Assembly (NCBI GenBank): GCA_003648085.1
Contig: QMOC01000053.1
Coordinates: 1 to 9,636, forward strand
Reading direction: 5' to 3'
DNA from: Chloroflexota bacterium
GTDB lineage: Bacteria; Chloroflexota; Anaerolineae; B4-G1
DNA length: 9,636 nucleotides
The notes under the pieces are model-generated. The model searched no databases, was not told the origin of the DNA, and worked only from the letters and a program-made list of their open reading frames with translations. The translations under genes were made by a program, and so were the position numbers. This document shows, piece by piece, positions 1-6,960 of the stretch; position 1 is the first letter of the stretch, and each line of letters opens with the position of its first letter.

Positions 1-6
1 CGGCCA

Positions 7-1908
7 ATGGAAACTGTGTTGCTCAACAATCGGTATCGCCTGGTGGAATTAGTCGGTTCCGGCGGAATGGCGGTGGTATACAAAGGAGTGGACACGTTGC
101 TTCAGCGCCGGGTGGCGGTGAAGGTGCTACGGGAGGCATTCGCCAGCGACCCGGCGTTTCTGACCCGTTTTCAGCGGGAGGCTAGAGCCGCGGCCAACCT
201 TGACCATCCTAACATCGTCACAGTATACGATGTGGGGCAGGATGGCGACCGACACTACATCGTGATGGAATATGTGGATGGACAGGATCTGAAGACATTG
301 ATCCGTCAAAAGGGCCACCTGAGTGTTGATGAGACCCTGGATATTGCGATCCAGGTTTGTGCTGGTGTGGGGCATGCACACAAAGCGAGCATCATCCACT
401 GCGACATCAAGCCCCAGAATGTGTTGGTGACCCGGGATGGCCGGGCCAAGGTGACCGACTTCGGCATTGCGCGGGCGCTTTCCGAATCGGGTCTCACCGA
501 GTCGGAGACGGTGTGGGGCAGTCCACTTTACTTCTCACCTGAGCAGGCGTTGGGCGAGCCGCCGTCGCCGGCGTCTGACGTCTACAGCATCGGCATTATG
601 ATGTACGAGATGCTCGCCGGGGCGCCACCCTTTCAGGCGGAGAAGCCCGCTGCGCTGGCGTTGATGCATATGCGCGAGGAACCACCACCCCTGGCGGCCC
701 GCAATCCTCAAGTGCCACCTCAACTGGAGTGGATCATTCGCAAAGTGCTGGCCAAGGAGCCAGCGGCGCGCTATCGTACCGCTAGCCAGTTGGCTCACGT
801 CCTTGAAGAATACCGCGAGCGTGGAGAGCAGATGACCGGGTGGCAGCCCGTGGCTCCAGGCCGCCTGCCGCCCACGTTGCCTCCTGTAGATTACACCGCA
901 GAAGCCGAGCCCTCTCCCGCATCCCGAGCGGCATCTGATAGATTGACGTGGGTGCTGGCAGTGATCGCGTTCGTCGCCGTCGTAGGGCTCATCCCGCTGT
1001 GGTGGGGGGTCTACCAGGTGTATTCCAGCCCGCTGTACCCGCTACCCACGGTCACGTCTCCACCTCTGGTCACCCTGACATCGGCGGCGCAGTCGGTTCC
1101 GGTCCCACACGTAGTGGGGATGCCGGTGGACGAGGCACAACGCCGGCTGAGAGAAGAGGGGTTCTCTGTACTCCTGGAGGAGCGTTATGACCCGGATGCG
1201 GACAGGGGAATCGTACTTGAACAGAGCCCGGCTCCTGATGCACTTGCTCCCCTCGGTTCAGCCGTCTCCATCGTCGTGAATGGTCCGGGACGAGAACTGA
1301 CGATGCCCGGCGTGGTGGGCTACCCGGTAGAGTTGGTGCAGGAGGGTCTTGAATCAGACGGCTTACAGGTTAGCGTTGATAAAGTGTGGAGCACGGAACC
1401 GGAGGGGATGGTGATCGCGCAGGAGCCTGAGCGCGGCACGACGATCTATACCGGTGATACCGTGACGCTGACCGTGAGTGGGGGCGTAGATATTCCTATC
1501 TCACTCGCGGTTAACCTGGCTGACCTGGTGATGCTGGAGAGCGCCGAGTTGCGACAGGAGACATTTCAACCGGGCGGGATGGTCGCGGTTGCGCTGCGCT
1601 GGCGGGCGCTACGTGCTATTGATACACGTTACGTCGTGTTCGTGCACCTCATCGGCCCCAACGGTCGCCTAGTGGCGCAACAGGACGTGGAGCCGATTAT
1701 CCCCACTACGACGTGGGCGCCGGGTGTGGAGGTCGTAGACCCGCATCAAATCGCGATCCCGGCTGATCAACCCCCTGGTCGGTACCAACTACGCACTGGG
1801 ATGTACCCTCAGGGGCAGCCAAGCGCCCGGCTTTCGGTTAAAGATGCAGGCTTCACAACGGCAGAATTGGATAGTATTCTGGTTACTGAGATTGAGATAC
1901 GACCATGA
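7..1908 (+). CDS. pknB: PknB-type membrane Ser/Thr protein kinase with two PASTA repeats and an extra C-terminal domain
   Basis: Transmembrane eukaryote-like Ser/Thr kinase, 633 aa. The kinase domain spans about residues 10-270: glycine-rich loop GSGGMAVV (17-24), AVK lysine K39, helix-C glutamate E58, catalytic loop HCDIKPQN (131-138) with D133, K135 and N138, DFG at 151-153, and SPEQ at 177-180. The Arg of the usual HRD is Cys132, so this is a non-RD kinase. A Pro-rich linker (about 281-310) leads to one membrane helix (about 313-336). Outside are two PASTA repeats (about 365-426 and 431-494), which in this family bind peptidoglycan fragments or lipid II. Residues 497-633 form an added beta-rich domain with VFVHL, WAPG and GRYQLRTGMY patterns, resembling domains common on Chloroflexota surface proteins (my recollection, not searched). 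The ATG fits the family N-terminus, but only six bases precede it, so no ribosome site is visible. Role inferred: sensing wall state and phosphorylating division or wall proteins. Confidence 0.95.
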   Translation: METVLLNNRYRLVELVGSGGMAVVYKGVDTLLQRRVAVKVLREAFASDPAFLTRFQREARAAANLDHPNIVTVYDVGQDGDRHYIVMEYVDGQDLKTLIRQKGHLSVDETLDIAIQVCAGVGHAHKASIIHCDIKPQNVLVTRDGRAKVTDFGIARALSESGLTESETVWGSPLYFSPEQALGEPPSPASDVYSIGIMMYEMLAGAPPFQAEKPAALALMHMREEPPPLAARNPQVPPQLEWIIRKVLAKEPAARYRTASQLAHVLEEYRERGEQMTGWQPVAPGRLPPTLPPVDYTAEAEPSPASRAASDRLTWVLAVIAFVAVVGLIPLWWGVYQVYSSPLYPLPTVTSPPLVTLTSAAQSVPVPHVVGMPVDEAQRRLREEGFSVLLEERYDPDADRGIVLEQSPAPDALAPLGSAVSIVVNGPGRELTMPGVVGYPVELVQEGLESDGLQVSVDKVWSTEPEGMVIAQEPERGTTIYTGDTVTLTVSGGVDIPISLAVNLADLVMLESAELRQETFQPGGMVAVALRWRALRAIDTRYVVFVHLIGPNGRLVAQQDVEPIIPTTTWAPGVEVVDPHQIAIPADQPPGRYQLRTGMYPQGQPSARLSVKDAGFTTAELDSILVTEIEIRP

Positions 1909-1909
1909 A

Positions 1910-1938
1910 GTGGCATATCCGGTGATTTCTGGTATAAT
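1910..1938 (+). promoter_or_regulatory. Extended -10 sigma70 promoter for ftsH
   Basis: The -35 box GTGGCA (1910-1915, 4 of 6 matches to TTGACA) is followed by a 17-nt spacer and a perfect TATAAT (1933-1938). TGG immediately precedes the -10, giving the extended TGnTATAAT form that tolerates a weak -35. It begins 2 bp after the kinase stop codon, so ftsH can be expressed independently of the kinase. The predicted start near 1945 gives a leader of about 167 nt. Confidence 0.75.
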
Positions 1939-1959
1939 GATTTTGAGAAACATCCACAA

Positions 1960-1983
1960 GGCATTCCTTTCGATGGAAGTGCC
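1960..1983 (+). other. Small hairpin in the ftsH leader
   Basis: GGCATTCC (1960-1967) pairs with GGAA (1975-1978) and TGCC (1980-1983), leaving G1979 bulged and a 7-nt loop. Its 3' arm overlaps the first copy of the 12-bp direct repeat (1982-1993) that flanks the palindromic element. It lies about 15 nt into the predicted transcript. There is no U-tract, so it is not a terminator. Function unknown. Confidence 0.4.
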
Positions 1984-2101
1984 TGGTCAAACGAGTCTGG
2001 CTAAAATTCGTGGGGAGAAAAGGCCGGAGGCCCCGCTTCGGCGGGGATTTTCCGGCTGAAGCCGGACGTCCCACTGATTTTAGCCACACCCTGGTCAAAC
2101 G
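1982..2101. mobile_element. MITE-like palindromic element with 12-bp direct repeats
   Basis: A perfect direct repeat CCTGGTCAAACG occurs at 1982-1993 and 2090-2101. Between the copies lies a palindromic unit of about 95 bp. Its terminal arms, 1998-2014 (TGGCTAAAATTCGTGGG) and 2070-2086 (CCCACTGATTTTAGCCA), are complementary at 15 of 17 positions. The interior holds GC-rich hairpins at 2031-2046 and 2051-2066. No transposase is encoded. Terminal inverted repeats, an internal palindrome and flanking direct repeats read as a non-autonomous insertion with a 12-bp target-site duplication. IS4-type elements are known to make duplications of 10-13 bp, but the family here is unknown. Removing the unit and one repeat would restore a short leader with the ftsH ribosome site untouched. 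Confidence 0.6.
2023..2066 (+). promoter_or_regulatory. Possible two-state hairpin in the ftsH leader
   Basis: A very stable stem CCCCGC-TTCG-GCGGGG (2031-2046, UUCG tetraloop) is followed by A and four T (2047-2051). TCCGGC at 2051-2056 can pair with GCCGGA at 2023-2028, extending that hairpin, or with GCCGGA at 2061-2066, forming a separate TGAA-loop stem. The two pairings are mutually exclusive. The U-tract is short, so termination would be weak at best. Because this lies inside the MITE-like unit, the structure may be a by-product of a mobile palindrome and not an evolved switch. Confidence 0.4.
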
Positions 2102-2108
2102 GAGGGAG
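2101..2108 (+). promoter_or_regulatory. ftsH ribosome-binding site that sets the GTG start
   Basis: GGAGGGAG at 2101-2108 stands 3 nt before GTG at 2112 (GGAGG to GTG spacing 6 nt). This supports the GTG over the ATG at 2009-2011, which has no such site and lies inside the palindromic element. Confidence 0.8.
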
Positions 2109-2111
2109 AGT

Positions 2112-4055
2112 GTGAATTCTAAATCAAGGGGCAGTCCGTTTATCTACTTGATTATACTCACGGCCGCGGTGTTCCTGGTGTATAGTTTCTATTCCCAGCG
2201 GACGCCGAGCGTGTCGCAGATGAAGTTGTCGGAGGTGGCGGCGCACATACGTGCAGGGAACGTCACCAGTATCCGAGTGGAGGGGGACGATCTACTTGTC
2301 AAACTTAAAGACGGCGGCGAGGTTGGGTCACATAAAGGATCTGAATCCACAGTAACAGAGCAATTGCGGGATTTAGGGGTCACCGAGGAGGAGTTAGCGA
2401 ATATCGAGATCGAGGTGGCGCAGCCACCGGATTGGATGACTTTGCTGAGCGCTGGCGGTTCAATCCTGCTGGTGGTGGCTATGTTGGTGGGTGGTTACCT
2501 GATGCTGCGTCAGTTCCAGGGCGCGAACAACCAGGCGCTTGCTTTTGGCAAGAGCCGTGCCCGGATGTACACCGGCGATCAGCCGTCGGTCACCTTCGAC
2601 GATGTGGCAGGAGTGGACGAGGCCAAAGAGGAACTGCGTGAGGTGGTTGAGTTCCTCAAGGAGCCGGAGAAGTTCGTCCAACTGGGAGCGCGTATCCCCA
2701 AGGGCGTGCTGTTGGTGGGGGCTCCGGGGACGGGTAAGACACTTCTGGCTAAGGCCGTCAGCGGGGAAGCGGGCGTGCCCTTCTTCTCCATCTCTGGCTC
2801 CGAATTTGTAGAGATGTTCGTAGGTGTAGGGGCCAGCCGGGTGCGCGATCTCTTCAACCAGGCGAAGCGGCACAGCCCCTGCATAGTTTTCCTCGATGAG
2901 ATAGACGCCGTCGGTCGCCACCGAGGTGCCGGGTTGGGCGGCTCTCACGACGAGCGGGAGCAGACGCTGAACCAGATCCTGGTCGAGATGGACGGCTTCG
3001 ATACCGATACCAATGTAATCATTATGGCGGCTACGAATCGCCCTGATATTCTCGACCCGGCCCTGTTGCGTCCCGGTCGCTTTGATCGGCGCATCGTGCT
3101 TGACCGGCCGGATATCCGAGGGCGCGAGGCGATCTTGAAGGTGCACGTGCGCGGCAAGCCGCTGGGCGAAGACGTAGACCTGACGACGTTGGCCAAGTCC
3201 ACCCCGGGCTTTGTGGGAGCCGACATCGAAAATCTGGTCAACGAGGCGGCGATTCTGGCCGCCCGTCGCAACAAGAAGGTCATTGAGATGGCCGAGTTCG
3301 AGGAGGCGATTGAGCGCGTCATTGCCGGGCCAGAGCGCAAGAGCCGCCTGATATCCGACGAGGAGAAGCGCATCACGGCTTACCACGAGGCCGGGCACGC
3401 AGTGGTGGCCCACGTACTGCCCAAGTGTGATCCGGTGCACAAGGTCTCCATTGTGGCGCGTGGGATAGCCTCCGGGTACACTATGGCACTGCCGGAGGAG
3501 GATCGGCGTATCGTGAGCAAAGCCAAGTTCAGGGATGACCTGGCCTTTGCCCTGGGGGGGCGGGCAGCCGAGGAGTTGGTGTTTGGGGATGTGACGACGG
3601 GTGCGGCCAATGACTTGGAGCGGGTGACAGAAATGGCACGGGCAATGGTGACACGCTATGGGATGAGCGAGAGGTTAGGGCCGATGACCTTTGGTCAAAA
3701 GGAGGAACTGGTTTTCCTGGGCAAAGAGATTGGTGAGCAGCGGGATTATAGCGAGGCCGTGGCACAGGAGATTGACCAGGAAGTGCGCAAAATCGTCCAC
3801 GAAGCATACGAGCGGGCCAAGGAAGTTTTAACGCGCTATCGAGAGCAATTGGACCGGATCGCGGAGCGGCTGATAGAGGTGGAGACGTTAGAAGCCGATG
3901 AGTTCGTCGCTTTGTTCGAGGGTGCCCCCAGGAAAGACCCCAAGGCTCCGGAGAGCCCGCCTCCTGTACCTGACGTTAAACGGCCCGACGTGCAGCCGGT
4001 TCCCAAGCGGCGCAAGCCCAGGCTGGATATGCCACCTGCGCCAGCGCCGGCCTGA
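2112..4055 (+). CDS. ftsH: ATP-dependent zinc metalloprotease FtsH
   Basis: Membrane-anchored AAA+ protease that unfolds and degrades damaged membrane proteins and short-lived regulators. Numbering from the GTG start gives 647 aa, normal for the family. There are two membrane helices (about 10-27 and 112-132) around a periplasmic FtsH-extracellular domain. The AAA+ module has Walker A GAPGTGKT (203-210), pore motif FVGVG (236-240), Walker B IVFLDEID (258-265), and a second region of homology from [20 protein letters not shown] (308-327) containing the arginine finger. The M41 protease has HEAGH (425-429), with D501 in GAANDLERV as the likely third zinc ligand. The tail (about 608-647) is Pro/Lys/Arg-rich and probably disordered. 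The open frame extends 34 codons upstream through the palindromic element, but only GTG 2112 has a ribosome site. It has its own promoter (1910-1938) and follows the wall-sensing kinase. All catalytic residues are intact. Confidence 0.97.
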   Translation: MNSKSRGSPFIYLIILTAAVFLVYSFYSQRTPSVSQMKLSEVAAHIRAGNVTSIRVEGDDLLVKLKDGGEVGSHKGSESTVTEQLRDLGVTEEELANIEIEVAQPPDWMTLLSAGGSILLVVAMLVGGYLMLRQFQGANNQALAFGKSRARMYTGDQPSVTFDDVAGVDEAKEELREVVEFLKEPEKFVQLGARIPKGVLLVGAPGTGKTLLAKAVSGEAGVPFFSISGSEFVEMFVGVGASRVRDLFNQAKRHSPCIVFLDEIDAVGRHRGAGLGGSHDEREQTLNQILVEMDGFDTDTNVIIMAATNRPDILDPALLRPGRFDRRIVLDRPDIRGREAILKVHVRGKPLGEDVDLTTLAKSTPGFVGADIENLVNEAAILAARRNKKVIEMAEFEEAIERVIAGPERKSRLISDEEKRITAYHEAGHAVVAHVLPKCDPVHKVSIVARGIASGYTMALPEEDRRIVSKAKFRDDLAFALGGRAAEELVFGDVTTGAANDLERVTEMARAMVTRYGMSERLGPMTFGQKEELVFLGKEIGEQRDYSEAVAQEIDQEVRKIVHEAYERAKEVLTRYREQLDRIAERLIEVETLEADEFVALFEGAPRKDPKAPESPPPVPDVKRPDVQPVPKRRKPRLDMPPAPAPA

Positions 4056-4089
4056 GAGCGTGTTTAAAAAGATCACATTCACCTCATAT

Positions 4090-4199
4090 CACGGCGGCTC
4101 AAGCCGCGTGCTACCCTCGCCAAGTCGCCCCGCGGCGACTCTCCGGCCCGCCGCAGGGCGGGCCTTGCAAAGGTAGCCCGCGACTTCAGTCGCCGGGCT
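4090..4199. repeat. Cluster of four consecutive GC-rich hairpins between ftsH and mntA
   Basis: Four palindromes follow each other. First, GCGGCT/AGCCGC (4094-4107) is extended by CAC/GTG around a bulged G. Second, AGTCGCC-CCGC-GGCGACT (4123-4140). Third, GGCCCGCC-GCAG-GGCGGGCC (4145-4164). Fourth, AGCCCGCGACT (4175-4185) pairs with AGTCG-C-CGGGCT (4188-4199). GCTACC (4110-4115) also complements GGTAGC (4172-4177), closing a multibranch stem around the second and third. None is followed by a T-run, so a simple terminator is unlikely. It looks like a REP- or MITE-type repeat; a structured RNA is the alternative. I see no convincing promoter for the next gene in 4056-4209. Confidence 0.6.
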
Positions 4200-4209
4200 G
4201 AGAGGAGAG

Positions 4210-4587
4210 ATGGTAGAAGCAGAGATTGCCGAGTATAAGAGACATTGGCGAGAGCGGGCTGCGCGAGAAGCAGCCCGCCGACGCGAGTTGGCATCCAAAG
4301 CCCGTGCTGAAGCCAAGCGAGCGGCGCAGATGTTGGTACACAGGTTTGGAGCCAGCCACGTCTATCTCTTTGGCTCTCTGGCTTACGGAGACTGGTTCCA
4401 CGGATGGTCCGATGTGGACCTGGCGGTAGAGGGCATTGCCCCGGAGTGCTTCTTCAAGGCCTGGGCGGCTGCCAGCGCTTATTCCGATGTCCAAATCGAA
4501 TTGGTGAACCTGGACGAGGTCGGGGAACAGATGCGAAAGTTGATTCTGAAGTATGGAGAGTTACTCTGTGACGCGGGTACAGATTGA
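4210..4587 (+). CDS. mntA: MNT-type nucleotidyltransferase antitoxin (MntA family)
   Basis: Small minimal nucleotidyltransferase, 125 aa. In HEPN/MNT pairs this family neutralises the toxin by transferring adenylyl groups to the HEPN active-site tyrosine. Residues 1-40 are a charged Arg/Glu/Ala-rich helix. The catalytic core is GSLAYGDWFHGWSDVD (55-70), the GS-x11-DxD signature with D68 and D70. The third acidic position on the following strand seems to be E97 (VQIELV), where Asp is more usual. The ATG follows GAGGAG (4202-4207) at a tight spacing of 2 nt. Its 3' end overlaps hepT, implying translational coupling. The order is antitoxin first, the reverse of the hepT-mntA arrangement described in Shewanella. 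Transcription may come from ftsH or from an unrecognised promoter. Confidence 0.88.
   Translation: MVEAEIAEYKRHWRERAAREAARRRELASKARAEAKRAAQMLVHRFGASHVYLFGSLAYGDWFHGWSDVDLAVEGIAPECFFKAWAAASAYSDVQIELVNLDEVGEQMRKLILKYGELLCDAGTD
4555..4560 (+). promoter_or_regulatory. Ribosome-binding site favouring a GTG start for hepT
   Basis: GGAGAG at 4555-4560 lies 7 nt before GTG 4568 in the hepT frame. The upstream in-frame ATG at 4553 has no purine-rich site ahead of it and itself overlaps this motif, so the GTG is the better start. Confidence 0.5.
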
Positions 4588-5056
4588 ACGACTTGTCGCT
4601 GAAATCGAAAACGAATTGGCCCATCTTGAGCGCATCAAGACCCAGGTTGAGGGGGCTCGCTCGCGTTTCGGCGATACGGAGCCGAACGGTTTTGGTACCC
4701 AGGGTATAGCCTTGGTGCTGCACGATTTTTACAACGCGGCTGAGAATATATTCAAGCGGGTTGCTCTGGAATTGGGCGAAGGGCTGCCACATGGCGGCGA
4801 CTGGCACGCCGTTTTGCTGCGCAATATGACCTTTCGAATTCCTACACTTCGGCCTCCTGTAATTCGTGATGAGACGGCCTCTTTGCTCGACGAGTTCCGA
4901 CGTTTTCGCCACCGGGTACGCCACGCTTACGGTTTCACGCTACGCTGGTCAACGCTGCGCGGGCTGTTGGCCGAGTTCGATGAGGCATATCAATCGCTCG
5001 TTGCCGATGTGCATCAGTTCGTCGCTTTCTTGAAGGTGATGGCGGAAGAGGACTAA
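4568..5056 (+). CDS. hepT: HEPN (HepT-like) ribonuclease toxin
   Basis: Toxin partner of the MNT gene; HEPN toxins are metal-independent RNases acting in the cytoplasm. From GTG 4568 it has 162 aa; from ATG 4553 it has 167 (numbering below uses 167). The all-helical protein contains LHDFYNAAENIF (56-67), then DWHAVLLRNM (83-92), and the catalytic motif R-x4-H-x-Y as R119, H124 and Y126 (RHRVRHAY). Y126 is the expected adenylylation target of the antitoxin. The 20-35 nt overlap with mntA indicates co-translation, which keeps antitoxin and toxin in proportion. The active-site motif is complete, so the toxin is probably functional. The subfamily resembles HepT-like proteins widespread in cyanobacteria and Chloroflexota (recollection). 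A strong terminator follows 27 bp after the stop. Confidence 0.85.
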   Translation: MTRVQIERLVAEIENELAHLERIKTQVEGARSRFGDTEPNGFGTQGIALVLHDFYNAAENIFKRVALELGEGLPHGGDWHAVLLRNMTFRIPTLRPPVIRDETASLLDEFRRFRHRVRHAYGFTLRWSTLRGLLAEFDEAYQSLVADVHQFVAFLKVMAEED

Positions 5057-5083
5057 TGGACCTGCTGAGGGTTGTATAGTGAT

Positions 5084-5115
5084 AAAATACGGAGCCCAAA
5101 GGCTCCGTATTTTTT
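5084..5115. terminator. Bidirectional Rho-independent terminator between hepT and the acyl-CoA ligase gene
   Basis: A perfect 13-bp stem (5084-5096 with 5101-5113) around a CAAA loop is followed by T on the plus strand, giving a six-T run ending at 5115. The stem has a GC-rich core (CGGAGCC/GGCTCCG) and an A/T base, so the minus strand also ends in TTTT. It serves mntA-hepT and, 28 bp beyond its stop, the convergent acyl-CoA ligase gene. Confidence 0.92.
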
Positions 5116-5142
5116 CGGATGGGTGTGGCTAGAATCGGGAAG

Positions 5143-6870
5143 TTACTGCTGTTGCTCGGCCAGTTTCTTCTTTTCCTCCTCGGCTAACACACGCCGCAGA
5201 ATCTTGCCAACCATTGTCTTAGGCAGTTCGTCACGGAACTCGACGAACTTAGGCACTTTGTAGGGAGCCAGGTTCCTGCGGCAAAACTCGATGATCTCCT
5301 CCTCAGTTGCTGTTTCGCCTTCCTTAAGAACGATGAAGGCTTTCACCCGCTCACCTTTCTCCAGGCTGACCTGGACCCCCACCACAGCACACTCCTTGAC
5401 CTTGGGATGCTGGTATAGTGCCTCCTCAACCTCGCGTGGGTAGATGTTGAACCCACCTGCGCCCAGGATCATATCCTTCTTGCGGTCCACAATCTGGAAG
5501 TAGCCATCCTCGTCCATACGGGCGATGTCGCCGGTATAGAGCCAGCCGTCACGTAGGGCGTTGGCCGTCTCGGTGGGCATCTGCCAGTAGCCTTTCATCA
5601 CCTGTGGCCCGCGCACCACCAGTTCACCGATTTCGCCAGGCGGCAGTTCCTGCCTTCCGGTTTCAGTATCCACAATCTTGGCCTCGGTGCTGGGGAAAGG
5701 CAAGCCAATAGTGCCAACGCGATTCTCGCCATAGATGGGGTTAGCGTGAGTGACCGGGCTCGCCTCACTGAGGCCATATCCCTCCACCAGCCGTCCACCG
5801 GTGAGTTCCTGGAACTTCTGCTGCACCTCGACCGGCAGGGGGGCGGCCCCGCTGATACAGGCTTTGATAGAACTGATGTCATATTTGCTGATGTCGGGGT
5901 GGTTGATGAGAGAGACGTAAAGGGCCGGCACGCCGGGATAAAGGGTGGGATGGTGTTTGTTGATGGACTTGAGGATATGGGTCAGCACACGGGGGTCGAC
6001 GATCAGCAGGAGGGCTGAGCCTGTCAAAATCCCCAGGTTCATGCACGTAGTCATTCCATAACTGTGGAACAGAGGTAGAGAGGTCAGAATTATCTCCTTA
6101 CCCTCGACTAGATGGGGGAGCCAGGCCCGTGTTTGCACGGCATTGGCTTGAACATTGCGATGGGTGAGTTGAGCGCCTTTTGAGAGGCCGGTGGTGCCAC
6201 CGGTGTACATCAGTACGGCGGTATCCTCTACATCAATCTCCACCGGGCTGGGCCTGGCCGGTGCACCGGCGAGGACATCCTGGAACCAGTAGGTGTTCGC
6301 GTCACCGGAGATGTCCTGGTAATGCCCTTCCTTTTTCTCAACGGCCAGGGTGAAAAGGAACTTGAGCAGGCCGGGGAAATACTCCTTGATATTGGTGACA
6401 ATGACTTGCTTGAGTGGGGTCTCCGCCCGGATCTGTTTGATAAGAGGGTACATCAGGCTGAGGGTGATGATAGTCTCGGCGCCCGAATCATTGAGTTGGT
6501 GCTTCATTTCACGGGCCACGTACTGAGGGTTGCACGGGACGACGATGCCGCCGGCCATCAGCGTGGCGTAGTAGGCGATGACGAACTGAGGGCAATTGGG
6601 GAGATAGATGGCCACTCGATCGCCCTTCTTAACTCCTAATTGTTGTAGCGCAGCAGCAAAGCGGTAACTCAGGTCAAGTAGCCTCCGGTAGTTCATCTTG
6701 GCGTCCATCAGTGCGTCACCCAGGGGCTCGACCACGTTGCCGAAAATTAGTGCTGTGTTATTAGGGTACTTTTCGGCAGCGTTGATAAGGTTTTGGGTGA
6801 CAGGGTAATCTGGTATCTCTACCTCAGCCGGTACCCCCTCTTCGTAGTGAGCCAGCCAAGGTTTCTCCAT
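5143..6870 (-). CDS. fadD: Long-chain fatty acid-CoA ligase (AMP-forming)
   Basis: Activates fatty acids to acyl-CoA through an acyl-adenylate, at the entry to beta-oxidation or lipid recycling. It is 575 aa, normal for FadD-type enzymes. Motifs of the ANL superfamily, in order: ATP-binding loop YTGGTTGLSKGA (222-233), GYGLSEASPV (364-373), YTGD (445-448), hinge DRKKDMI (462-468), and the C-terminal catalytic lysine K556 in VGKILRR. GAGGFNIYPREVEEAL (470-485) is typical of this branch. The tail is rich in Lys, Glu and Gln. The frame runs 30 codons further upstream, but ATG 6870 carries an ideal ribosome site and the extension is leader. No membrane segment is evident. It has its own strong promoter (6961-6989). 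Chain-length preference cannot be read from sequence; medium-chain acids are possible. Confidence 0.94.
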   Translation of the reverse strand: MEKPWLAHYEEGVPAEVEIPDYPVTQNLINAAEKYPNNTALIFGNVVEPLGDALMDAKMNYRRLLDLSYRFAAALQQLGVKKGDRVAIYLPNCPQFVIAYYATLMAGGIVVPCNPQYVAREMKHQLNDSGAETIITLSLMYPLIKQIRAETPLKQVIVTNIKEYFPGLLKFLFTLAVEKKEGHYQDISGDANTYWFQDVLAGAPARPSPVEIDVEDTAVLMYTGGTTGLSKGAQLTHRNVQANAVQTRAWLPHLVEGKEIILTSLPLFHSYGMTTCMNLGILTGSALLLIVDPRVLTHILKSINKHHPTLYPGVPALYVSLINHPDISKYDISSIKACISGAAPLPVEVQQKFQELTGGRLVEGYGLSEASPVTHANPIYGENRVGTIGLPFPSTEAKIVDTETGRQELPPGEIGELVVRGPQVMKGYWQMPTETANALRDGWLYTGDIARMDEDGYFQIVDRKKDMILGAGGFNIYPREVEEALYQHPKVKECAVVGVQVSLEKGERVKAFIVLKEGETATEEEIIEFCRRNLAPYKVPKFVEFRDELPKTMVGKILRRVLAEEEKKKLAEQQQ

Positions 6871-6875
6871 AGTTG

Positions 6876-6885
6876 CACCTCCTTT
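6876..6885 (-). promoter_or_regulatory. Near-perfect ribosome-binding site of the acyl-CoA ligase gene
   Basis: AAAGGAGGTG (reverse strand, 6885-6876) matches the anti-Shine-Dalgarno sequence almost fully and stands 5 nt before ATG 6870. It fixes this start over the upstream in-frame ATG at 6960 and predicts strong translation. Confidence 0.85.
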
Positions 6886-6895
6886 GTTTATGGGC

Positions 6896-6937
6896 AGGGG
6901 GGACCCCTCCAATGGGGCGCTATAGGAGCGTATCCCC
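6896..6937 (-). other. Small hairpins in the acyl-CoA ligase leader
   Basis: In the predicted leader of about 84 nt, GGGG-(ATA)-CGCT pairs with AGCG-CCCC across a CCTAT loop (6937-6914). AGGGG pairs with CCCCT across a 3-nt loop (6908-6896), ending 10 nt before the ribosome site. I recognise no known riboswitch. Confidence 0.3.
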
Positions 6938-6960
6938 AGAATCAGGTAACCTCTGAACAT

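Noticed and set aside
2031..2051. A Rho-independent terminator ahead of ftsH
   Set aside because: The UUCG hairpin is followed by A and only four T, then GC-rich sequence, and it lies in the leader of an essential-type gene downstream of its own promoter. It is treated as part of the palindromic element.
2010..2111. A 34-codon N-terminal extension of FtsH
   Set aside because: It reads through the palindromic element, has no ribosome site and no FtsH similarity. GTG 2112 has a strong site at 2101-2108.
2460..3440. A long minus-strand open frame (326 codons) opposite ftsH
   Set aside because: It is the antisense shadow of a well-conserved gene, with no ribosome site or recognisable domain.
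4056..4089. A promoter for mntA in the AT-richer stretch after ftsH
   Set aside because: The best -10 and -35 candidates match consensus at only about three positions each, so it cannot be supported.
4090..4199. A CRISPR array or tRNA suggested by the repeated palindromes
   Set aside because: The hairpins differ in sequence, there are no equal spacers, and no tRNA arms or CCA-type acceptor stem can be built.
6871..6960. A 30-codon extension of the acyl-CoA ligase
   Set aside because: It occupies the predicted leader; the ideal ribosome site sits at ATG 6870 and the family N-terminus starts there.
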